Below, in pieces: positions 48,201-60,200 of a stretch of DNA of 64,000 bases. The translations under genes were made by a program, and so were the position numbers. Below the pieces are notes generated by a model. It was not told where the DNA came from. It saw nothing but the letters and a program-made list of their open reading frames with translations, and did not search any database. This stretch comes from Symsagittifera roscoffensis. Lineage: Eukaryota; Xenacoelomorpha; Acoela; Convolutidae. Position 1 is the stretch's first letter. Each line of letters opens with the position of its first letter. The stretch covers positions 34,934,052-34,998,051 of the forward strand of contig NC_087062.1 in NCBI RefSeq assembly GCF_963678635.1, in the 5' to 3' direction.

Positions 48201-51200
48201 TTTTTTGAAAAGGAAAACATATATTAAAACGTTTTTGGCCGTTTTTTAAAAACAACTCCATACTCAGTTTGTTATCTTTTTCAAATGACTTGCTTTAAAG
48301 AGCAAAACTAGCCTTGAAAACAGCCGTTTCATACATTTGTCTCAACATTTTCATGTTTCACAAAAAATTCCATTTTTGGGTTTTTTAAATCAATAGGCTC
48401 ATAGTTTTATGCTATTTTTTAATTGATTGCTGAAATTGACATTCAAAATTGACATAAAAGCGGGTTCCAAAGTTCCTACATTCGAAAGAAACGACAAGTT
48501 TATTCACGTATATTAAATTTCAAATTAAATGTCTATCGAAAAAAAACTGGTGTGTTTTGGCTCAAAATTGGGCTAGATTTTCAGTTTGAAATGATTTGAA
48601 CACCGAATTAATATTCACTTCTTATTCACTTCACAAATTTTTTCAGCTATTATTACAGCAAGTTTTTGTAATTTTTACCTCATTCATTTACCCGCTTTGA
48701 AAAAAAAAATTTAAGGGAAGTATTGGTGAGCTTTTTTTCAATTATGTTTAATAGGTTTTTTATACAAAAAACAAAATGAACTGAGCGGCGTTTAGTACTT
48801 TTTCCTACTTTCCTATAAATTTTTTAGCTGTTGTAAGAAGTTTCAAAACTTTTTATTTTGATACGATAACTGTTCTATGAACTTGCGATGACATAATATT
48901 TTTTACACGATCGTAGCGTATTGTGATAGTACGATGCAACTTTTGCCAACTAAATTGCAATTAAAAAGCCACTTTGGTTTGAAGCGGTAGGACGGATAAG
49001 CAGTTTTATCCCTAGTTCTTTGAAATTTGATTAGTAATCAGCTAACACAGCTGATGCTTTCAATTGATCAATTAAACCGAATAAAAGCTATTCGTTTTAT
49101 ACAACACGATAATGTTTACCCTTGCGATAGCAAGGTTATTGCAATCGGGAATTAGACTCTTCTGTTTCCCATTAACAACTTTGTCCACAGATTTCAGCCC
49201 CGTTTTGGGCTATGTTATATTGGCTTAGTTGTCTCATATTGTTTCATTGGACGAGCAAATAATGGTTTTGAGTGTTTTGAATGCGAGGGGGACTTCATAA
49301 GTCTTAAATCTTGATGCTTTTTTCGGCTCAAAAGTTTTTGTCAAGTTATTTGTTACAGCTTAGTGAATTATGTTCCGATGCTCTTTTCTCGTTCTATTGT
49401 CTTGGCATGTTTTTGGTTCAAAACTAAACTTATTCATTATTATAGATCTAATTTTTTTTGACATTTTCGTTTTTTTTTTACTGTCTTGTGTTGTATGGCA
49501 AGTGGTGCGAAGCTCAGCTTCGCCTGTGTTTAAAATTTTTTAAATTTTTTTTCCTGTTTTTGGCTTAATAGGCTTCGGCCTATTTTATATCGGCGTAGTG
49601 GCTTAATTCTGAGTAGTTTCAGGGGAAACATAATTGTTATGCTTACCTCTGGATCGCGCAAAAGCTAAAATTTTAATAGAAATTGTAGTTTAAGTTTTTC
49701 GGCTTGATAAGCTTTGGCCTATATTATATCGGTTTAATGGTTGCATATTGCGCTTTTCGATGGGCAAAAAAAGATTGTGTGTGCGTGTCCGTGGTTTGGA
49801 GGGGAAGGGGACTTAATAATTTTTATTATCTTTGTGTTTTATCTTTTCCTTTTTTGAGCCTGATAGGTTTTGTCTTACATTACATCGGCTCAATCGCCTC
49901 ATTTTAGGCCGTTTCTCGAGCTGTGTATGTCGTTTGAGGGTGAGGGGCATGACATACTTTTTTTTAGTCTTTTTTTTTGCTATGTTTTTTTATGAATTTG
50001 TTTCGGCTGAATAGGTTTCGGCCAATATTATATCGGTAAAGTGGCCTCATATTGCCATATTGTTTCAATTGACGCGTGAATAAAGTTTGTGTGTGTGTGT
50101 GTGTGGGTGTGTGTGTGTTTGTGTTTGTTTGTTTGAGGGTGTGGGAGACTTGATAGATTTAAAAAAAAATCGGCCGAAAGGGTTTCTGCTAAGTTATTTC
50201 CGGCTTTGTTACCACTTGTTAACTTTTTTTTTGATGTTATTTCACATTATATTGTCTTTGCTCGTTTTTTCTTGAATGTAGCCTTATCGATAGATCTAGT
50301 TTTTTCGAATTTTTCGAATTTTTTTCGACTTAGCGATTTCTTGTTTTGTATCGCAAGTGGTGCGAAGCGATACAAAGTCGAATATGAATCCCATCTCAGA
50401 AGTTTTTCAACTCGAATTCCTGCGCTATATTTTTGAAAAATCAGAATTTATACGCAGTTTGGTTATATAAACTAATTTTTATTCGATGTAATGTTAGTGT
50501 GGTTGCTTTGGTTGATTACAATTCTGACTTATTACATGAAAAATTTGAATTTATGGACAATTCAAAGCCCCTCAAATTTTGCCGCTTTCTCGCTCGTGTT
50601 GGTGAAACTGCAGCTTTGTCGCTATATTAATATTTTTCTATTAAATTTTACATTTTTTTTTTGCGTTTTGCAGAGCGATAAATTGTATATCAATTTTGTC
50701 TAAATTAGATTGAGCGGGATTGCAAAGGTATTCAAGTATTCAAAAGTTCATGCAAATTACTTTTGCAAAATTTGATGCGTGCGAGAGAGGAATTGAAAAC
50801 TAACTTTGAAGAAGCTACCAAAAACAATTGACCTATATTAATGAAATTTTCAGTATCAACTAATCAATTTGAAAAATGACTCTTCACTTTTAAATCATCT
50901 ATAATTTTCGGCACTAAGAAAATGAGTACTAGGATGTTTTTTTACATGCAGCGTTATTTGTTTTGCTTTTTGACTATGTACAGTTATAAATTCAAAATTT
51001 CAAAATCGAAACAATTCTCTAGATTTATTTTAGCTTGATGGCAGTCATTTGATTTTTGCTGTCTTAGTCTTTTAGTCTTATGATAACTTGTTATGCATGA
51101 AATTAAAAGTTTTGAGCATATGTAATTTTGTGCATTCTCAGTTTATGTTATTTTTAAAAACTCGATTTAAAGAGCAAAATTGGCATCGGAAACAGCCGTA

Positions 51201-54200
51201 TTAAACATTTGTTTTAAGCTTTTTATGCTTCAGTTTTGTCAAAGTGTTTCACAAAACTCTTTTTGACTTGTGGATTTTTTAAATTCCAATGGTCTCATAA
51301 CTTTATGCTAGTTTCTATATCGTGGGTGAACTTTTTCTTCTTCAGCAGCGCAAAAATCGACGCAATTATTGCTTGCTGCAATGATCTTACATTTCAAAAA
51401 AGTGACAAATTATTTGGGCTCGGAATAATCTCTCCAGGTCTTTTAATTGGCATCTTTTGGCTGAATTTTATGTTTTTAGGTTAAAGAAAAAAAATGTGAA
51501 AAAGTTAAATATATTCAATATTTTGTTGTACATTTTTAAATGATTGCTTAAACCTAAAATTTTTTTCTGTGACGCATGATAAATCTTGTTTCCCCATAAA
51601 ACATATTCACTTGCGGCAGAACTTTCTTAGAGTTCAATGCAACTTTTTTTCCTACCTAAGTCGCAAAAAAACAACTAATTTTGGTGGTCCTTTTGAACTG
51701 GTAGGCTCCATGAGTAGCATTATCCCTAATTCTTTGAAAATTGATTACTAGTAAGCAAACAAAGTTGATGCTTTTTTAATCAACATTTGAACCGAAAAGA
51801 GCTATTTGTTTCATACAACAGTGTAATGAAATAAATCTCATTTCAGAAATTTTCCAACTCGAATTACTTCTCTAGATTTATACGAGATTTGGTTTAAAAA
51901 AATGCTTGTTTATTGTAAAAAATGATTGTGTCGTTGCCTTTGGTTCATTATACTCCAAATTTTTAAATGAAAAATTTGTGTTTTGGGGCATTTCACAGCC
52001 CCCCCTGAATTTTTGCCGCTTTCTCGCTCGTGTTAGAGAAGCTACAGCTTTGCCTCTATGATACCTTTTTTCCATCAAATTTTACCATTTTTTTGCGTTT
52101 TGCTAAGCAATAAGTTGGATATCAATTTTGTCTAATTTATCTCTAGTTCGACTGCAAAGGTGTTCAAGAATTTATGCAAATTATTTTTGCAAATTTTTAT
52201 GCGTGCGGGGGAGGGATTAAAAACTAACTTTAAAGAAGCTACCAAAAACAATTTTTTGACCTATTTTAATGAAATTTTCAGTATCAACTAACCAGTTCGA
52301 AAATTGAACACATGTAAAGGATTTATTGTGGAATCCAGACGCAAGTTTGGCGTCGTAATGCGCAAAAAATAGTAAAGCTGTCAATTCACGTGTTAGTTGG
52401 CATTTTATCAGTTTAGAAAAATTGTCACTCAACAATTGTTTGGAAGCAACTTATTCTGATTCTTGTTCATATGTTGTCCTTACGGATACAAACTAAAAAT
52501 ATTGGCCAGGAAAACGTTTGAGTTGTATTGTAAGCTTGAAATTTAAATTTAATGCCATTTGGGAAGTACCGTTTTAACCGATTTGCAACATAGGTTTTCT
52601 CGCTTTGTCCCTCAAAGTGTGACTCCCAAAATCCTGGCCAACAGACCCCTCCCCCTTCCCCTCCCTAGTATTTCGTTACAAAAGTTCAGGCTAGCAGCCA
52701 AAATATTATTTTAGCGCTTATCAGCGATGAGCACAAAAGATTTCAACGCCGAGCATAGGAAAAACTGGAAGGTATGGTATGTTTTTTTTATTTTTGTTTT
52801 CAAAAATTATTCATTGCAAAAGTATTCATTTGCTAACATTAAATTCGTGAATTGAGTTTTAGCTTAGAGACTATCTTTTGTTTGCCGGAAGAATGCTGGT
52901 TCTTCTGCTGAGGTGCTTCAAAAACAGACGCAAGTGAGTTTCCTGCACTACAGTTTGCAAATAGCATACTGAATTTCTTATGACATTACAGTCAAAGTCG
53001 ACATTTTTGCCATCCTCCTTGGTGAGATTTCTATCATAGCAATCATACTCAATTATTTTTAAATGTCGTAATACTTTCAAACTGATTAAAAAATTGGTTA
53101 TTTCAAAAAACATTCCAGGTATGTCGAGGAGTTTGATTACATCACAAATCCAAACATTGAGAAGCCTGTGCCGAGAATGACGGTTGGTTACTTTCACCCC
53201 TCCTTCTAAAACCATTGTTTTTCATCTTCTAAGGATATTCGCGTGTTACCGTTGCTGAATCTACGAACTTCCGAAGTTGAGATGAGCTTTTTTTATCATA
53301 TGATATTTTACGATTTAGAGGAAAACAATGTAGTGAATAAATGCGAATGACAATCATGAACTCGGAACAGTTTAATGTCCAATTAATTTCAGAAAAATAG
53401 AGCCATGCTCAGAGTTCTCACATGCCAGCCTCAGTTCCGCACAGAAGAGGATTTAGAGAAGGTCAGTCTATTTTAGATTGAAACAAGGTCATTCAGAGCA
53501 AAAAGATTCTGCTTATGTTTATAGATTTAGTACAATTGAAATTGAACTGATTCCACTAATTTTCTAAAAAAAATACGTACCTGATTCTCTGCAGGAATTT
53601 TAGATTCGATTCTATTTGCAACCGACACCTGAGCTGACTGTCTTGTTCCCAAAAGATATGCAAAAAGAACTGTATCGTCTAATAACGTACTCCGATTTTG
53701 ATCATGGACGCATCATCGGCTACCAGAACGTTCGGCCGCAGAGGTTTTATTTTGTCATGGAAGGGAAAAGTGCAAAATTCTTCTGTTTTTTTTTTCAATT
53801 TTCTAGGTAGCCATGAATAACACAAATTTGACATGTTTCAGTCAACTTGATCAAAAACATTCAATTGTCGGATGGCAAAACAGTGTCGAAGTCTATTGGA
53901 TGGTTGTCTAAACACGATCTGCTCAATGTACGGGTTTGTTGGAACCATTTTTTCTGATTACTTTCATTGGAAACAAGGATTTTTTGAGAATTTATCTAAC
54001 TCGAAAATGGAAAAACATGTACAATATTTGAAATGGATCTGTAAAGATTTATAGCTCAATGAGATGAAGTGTACTTGAAATTAAGGCTTTTTTCCTTTTC
54101 TCCCTATGTCGCATGAGCATCAGTTTTATTGTGTAACGAGTGGTTTTACAAGGTTAAATATGCTGACCAAGTATGTTTGTGGCCTAATTAGCTCGTATTT

Positions 54201-57200
54201 TAATTTCTTTTCTTAACAATCGGACAATGCGAACAAACATTTTACTTTCTTACAAAATTTCTACCAAATTTGCAGTTGAAGAGGGGTGGGTGGGGGGGGG
54301 GGGGGGGTAATAGCCGAATTTAAGATCTGATGAACCTACCTATATGCTCTTTTTCATTCGCTTAAACTGAAAGTAGTTTACTTAATATTGAATAGATGAG
54401 AGCAAAGGTTAATCAAGTGGTCTTTTAAAGTTTGTTTTGAGAGTTTGCTGCTTTTAACAGGTTAATGATGTCGAAAATGTTCGGCTAACAGAGTACCAGA
54501 TGATAGCAGTGGGAACTGCTCAGGTACTGTACTTAAACACAGATGATCTCCAGACGCTGCGCAAGTTCAACGAAAGGATACCCAGAACATTTCTCAGGTA
54601 ACTCAGACGTTCAAAATTATTTTAAAACGGCTTTCTTGTGACAATTGCCTGCCAAATTGTCAAAAATAATAATACAATTAGCAAAATTATGCAAATTTTT
54701 CATTATTAATGGTTAACCTTCAAAACTCAGCACAAACGACCGCGAGAACGGACGAATTACCCAAGATTTTTATTAATTGGAAGAAAATTGACACTTTGTT
54801 ACTTAATTCGAGGAATTTAATATCTGTGTTAGCAACATATAAAACTCATTAGCTGGTGAATTAATGTTATTTTTGTCGTTGAGGTCTTTACCGCTGTTCA
54901 AAGACTACCCTTTGGAAAGTCTTCTGGAACATCCCGGTGCTGTTGAGTCGTTGTTCTTCGAGTAAGTGAACCAAGGGATCTTTTTCCTTCCCCCAACCTC
55001 ACATAAACATCAACTTTTTTGAGTAACGTTGGACATTGCTAAACGAGGTTAAGCATGAAGACCAAATATGCTTGTCATGGCCTAATTACTCCCATTTTTA
55101 TAGCGAATGTGACAATGCAAGCCAATTTTTACTCAAAGGCGGGGCGAAGTTTTGCTCTACTTGCGATACAGCGCAAGCGCAGCATTCCAAGCTAGCGAAT
55201 AGAAAATGAGACGGAATTAACGAAATGGAAAAAAAAATTGGGGAAAATTGAAAAATTATTTCAGAAACACAGTCGAAAAAGACAACCACCAGAGTTGAAT
55301 AAACTTTTATTATTTACCAATTGGAAACCTAAGCCAACAAAAAAAGGTTAGACTTCCTTTGATCAAAAAACAAAAAAAATGTGATTTTTTTTCTAAAACA
55401 CCAATCACTTTTTGCTTTTGAAGCGACAAAAAATGAGGTAACTAAGTCGATGAAAAAAAAACCGAAACCTTTTAGGCCGAATAAAGTTTTAAGACGAAAA
55501 AAATAAGAATAATTTTATAAATAAATAACAGGAGTAAAGCAAAAAAAATGATGTGGCAATTGAGCCGACATAATATAAGCAGACAAACGAAAGTCCGACA
55601 ATTCAATTTTCCCAAAAAAAAATTCAATTTCACACATTCTGAAAAAAAAACAAGCATGGCCCGACGACCAAGACTGCAACCGCAGACCTTAGAGTACAAA
55701 GGAGTCAGCTTTACTTCTATGCCAAATGAGTAAAAGTCTCGAAAATGCTATGATCACTATTAAAACACTTTTACAATTTCTTAGAGATGCGTAAGAGAAG
55801 CTAATTACGGGAAAAAGTCCCGATTACAAGTTCCCGATTAGAAAGTTCCCGATTACAAGACACTTGCTCTCGTTAGTGGAATAACAAAAGGACAATGTGA
55901 GCAAAAAATATACTGGGGGAAAAGGAAAAAGAGTCATACCAAAAAATCCGGTTGTGTGAATTGAACGCTTGATTTGAGTTTATCAAAGATTGGAATACAT
56001 TTTAGACCAAACAAGATGGTGTGCAAAAACCTCAAATCTTCCGAATATTTCTACATATGCAAGAGCGTGCGTATTTAGATTACTTAAAAGCTTATCTTAA
56101 ATTTAAGATTTAATTTACTTTAAATCAAATTCAGAATTTAGTTACTTTTGTATCTTCAGGGCACGTGTTCAATTGTGAGGCGTCAACATGTCGTGGACGT
56201 GAAAAAGAGTGGAGATTTTGGTCATCCTGTGCAATCAGCAGATGATTTGGCATCCCGAAGAATATTCTTGCATGCTTATGGTTATTTCTATACTAGTCGT
56301 ATTCCGTTTAACATAAAACAGCGCCTTGTTAGTTTTTATCAAATAATGACCAGGTACTTGGGAAATTATTGAGTGCACGCAAGATGCGACATATCTTGTT
56401 TGTATTCTAGAAACGATGGATTCCACTCTGAAAACAACTAGCGTGATGGAGTATCTGGATATCAAGCGTCCAAGTATGGCCCAGAATAAGTTGAGAGACC
56501 AGGTATTTTATATACTATGCGCATTAATCACTATATGAATTAGGTTACATGACTTTTGCATTAAATTCGTTAATGACTAGTGAATGATGCTGTTTTAGAA
56601 AAAGAACAAGCTCTCTTTACTAGACCGGTATTCTGAAAACAAGAATAAAGTGATCACCAGAAATTCGTTTCTGAAAATTGGGCAGTTTGCTCGGAATAAT
56701 ATTGCCGTGAGTTGTCCATGAAAAATCTTATAGTTGTTTTCTTATCATGCTTGTTAAGATGTTTTATTGAGCTTAGGGGTTGCATGAACAACAAATGACT
56801 CACAGGGAAGGCGTGACTAATCTATCTCTCGTTAGTAATTTTGCTGAAAGAAACAGAAATATATATACTTAGAGTTGCCCTTTAAGGCTTTTGTCTCTGT
56901 AGGTGAGTGAGGGAGCAGAAATAGTGAAAATACACAAGAAGAGGTTTTTGTTGCTGGCGATACCAAGAACACTGACGGAAATTCAAGTTCTGGTAGGTTC
57001 TAGAACTAGTTCTAGCCTATTGTCATCTTGTATCCAGTCAATCCATTAATGCGCCATGAAGTCTTGAAAGGCCGGAATATGTTTAAATTAGTCTTTAACC
57101 GCCGAGAAAAGAAAAAAACTGAGATTTTTCTATCTAAAACTTATGTTGTCGCATACAGAGCTGCTCTTTGTCTGCCGAGTCAGCTGACTGTTGTTCCGAT

Positions 57201-60200
57201 CATTTGAAAAATGTGGAGGAACTTTGTATTCGGATGTGTTTTAATTTTCGTAGTTTTCATTCTCCCGCAAAATCAGGAACCACAATTAGTCATCAGAATG
57301 GGTCGAGTGATTTATCATATTAAAGCCCTTTCAGTCGTGATTCGAATGACATTAAAAAATTTTGAAAAAATCTCTGTTGAGAAAAACCGATTTAAAATTC
57401 TTGCATTTTGGTCTAACTTCCAGCTAATAAGGTGAGTGTGCAGGCTTACAATAGCCTAATTAAGCTTAATTTTAGCCGTGAAAACTTATTTTTAATCGAG
57501 TCAAGTTAATTTTTGGAGTTTTTGAGCGCCATCTTGGGAACCAAAATTTTTGAAGTTTTTTAAAAGATTTTCGATTTTCGAATCGTTTTTATACAACAAA
57601 AACTGTTTCCCAATTGGCTTATTTTACTATGACTGTCAAATTTGTCTGAATTTTATTTTTTTGCTCAGAATTTTTCATCACATTATCACACCACCCAGAA
57701 AAAAAATTGGTTTGCATTACTAGTTTGCTTAAATTTGTTTCTACACCGCCATCTATAATTGAAAAATCTGCAAACTTTTCTAAGAGTTGAAATAGAGTTG
57801 ACAGAAAAAAGTGCCTTAAAGAGGGAGTTAATTACATAAAAATATGTGATGAAATACACCAACAAATACTGTTCGCTGACAAATTATTTTCAATCCTAAA
57901 AACTGTTATTTAAAGTTTTTCCTGTGGGCTTCAAATCAATATTTGCAACTTCATTGGTTAAAAGCTGTGACTAAAAATTAGTCAAAAAATTAACAGTTTT
58001 CTATTTCAGAAAAATTTCTTCAAACGAAGTTTTGTAGTCTGATCAGAACAGCTTTTAAAAAGTGGCTAAGTTTTTGATACATAGTATCAAGAAAATTTTT
58101 ATTTCCTGTAAATAGATTTGCTATCTGACTCTACTTTTTAGCACCAACTGCTGATACACTCCAATTTCAGGAAACGTAAAATTAAATAGCCTGACTTTAA
58201 TGTTTTTTTTTGTTTTTCATTAGTCCGCAGTCAATTTAGTTTTTTCTATGATTTTCTTTTTTGTGCAATAAGATGGGTATATTGTTTTCAAAATAGCTTC
58301 AATGAAGTAACTTCGGCTCAGATTTTGTCTATTTTTTTGTAATTTCTGGCATTTGATGTGAAAGTTCGCGGCGGGTGGTAATCATTGTAATAGTTTTTTT
58401 CCATGGGCAGTTTTTTTTGGTTGCTTATTGTTTTTCACACTTACGTGAGCAAGTGTTCTGTATTCGGGAACTATACTTTTTTCCCGTAAACAACTTTTCC
58501 TACAAATCTTACTTGCCTTTTACTTGTTTCAATATTTCACGTTAACAAACTTAAGGTTCCCATTTGGCCCTGGGGTAACGCGTTTGCATTTGTACCTCTA
58601 GGTCTGGAGTTCGAGTACCGGTTTGTTCTTTAGTATGCATGAAATTGAAGAAAAAAGTTTCTGTGAAAAATTATTTCTCGGACTATCGTTTGTCTGCGGA
58701 TGTTTTTTTAAAATAATAGCTATGACGTTGTTTATTTTCTTATGTTTTTCTTTTCGTTTTTTTCCGCTTGAAAGTCTTATTCGGCTTCAGTGGTTTCGAT
58801 TTATGTTTCATCGGCTTAGATAGCTTATTTTGTGTCGCTTCAAAAGCAATAAAAGCAAAAAAAATTTGGAAAAACTGCAGTTGCAAGTTTTCAAGTAATA
58901 AAAATTAACTGCTCAAAATTTTTTATGAGATTATTTAATCTGACATTTTTGTTTTGTTTTCCGGCTCAATAAGCGTCTACCTACTTGTTGTCGGCTTAGT
59001 GGTCGTTGGAGAACTACTAAACGCTTATTTAACTGATGTTGTGTTTTTCGACTTTGTTGTTTCCGTCTAGTCTTCTATTCGCTAGCTTGAGATGCCGCGC
59101 TTGCATTGTATCGCAAGTATTGCGAACCTCCGCTTGGACTCTGTGTTAGAAACTTGTAATTTTGGTTATAAATTTTTCATGCTCTCAATTTAACTTGCAA
59201 AGTTTTCAAAAAAGTTGTTTGACGCAGAAAATCTTGTTTCAACAAGCGAACGCGTAGGTTTTATTGTGAATTCGTTTATTTGCCTAAATTGCAAGTTCAT
59301 ATGCTTATATACCAGTGCTCAAGTACAATCGATGCTGATCTTTTTTTTTCGACTATTACAATTGTTCCGAATTTCGAATGAAGTAACGGAAAATCTTTGC
59401 TCATTTTTTTCTTCAGACTGATTTCTAATGTTCATCTAGACGTCTTAACAGAGTTTTCAAAAGCATCTGAGAGTTTTCTGTTTTTTCTTCAAACAAACAA
59501 TGAGCTTATAAGAAACTATTTTCAACAGTTTTTACTTCTGCAATTAGCAAGCGTTATCAAAACGGATTATAGACATTTTAGATAAAAAAATTAATCAACA
59601 AAATCACAAATCATTTATAACGTCACATGCACTACCCACAACCAGTTTCAAGCGTTAGTTATTGATTATACGCAGGGGCGGATTTAGGGGGGGGCGGGGG
59701 GGGCGGACGCCCCCTCCTCAGGGATTCGACCCCCTGCCGACCCAAAGGGTCCCCCCTTTGATACTTTTTCAGAAATCCATTTTTGGCCGACCGACCCTAA
59801 AATTTTTCTAAAGGCGCCTTCCGCGCCAATACATACTGACTTTGAGGGGGAGCGCGCGCCAAAAAAAACGCGATTTTTTTGTCAAAATTTTTCAAAAAGT
59901 GCCCAAAAATGGCTTTTTGACTGTTTTTTCAAAAATTTGCCTGCGGTGCAAATAATTTTGCCAAAATAGGGGCAAGACAAGGCTTTGGGAGAGCTCGAAA
60001 AGAAAGTCAATTTGGTCGACCTAAAAAAAAGGAAAATTTTTTGAAAATCCGCCCCCCCCCCCCTCGAGAAAATCCTAGATCCGCCCCTGATTATACGATG
60101 ATTTTATTACCAGTCTTACTAAAGTTGAGAAAAAACTGATTTTAATCAGTGAATAATTGATTATGATCTCTCTTTCAAATCAAATTATGCATAGATTAAA

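Noticed and set aside
55548-55733. 61-codon ORF ending near 55,730 as a CNBD2-like exon
   Set aside because: Not needed to join exons; the missing piece of the second CNB domain is the 61-nt exon at 56,006-56,066, which fits phase and protein pattern.
56281-56372. Extension of CNBD2-like exon 13 to a donor at 56,354 (AG/GTACTT)
   Set aside because: That phase reads into a stop after nine codons of the next exon; the weaker donor at 56,281 keeps the frame open.
57211-57435. 74-codon ORF with hydrophobic start in the last CNBD2-like intron
   Set aside because: No conserved features and unremarkable length for AT-rich intronic DNA.
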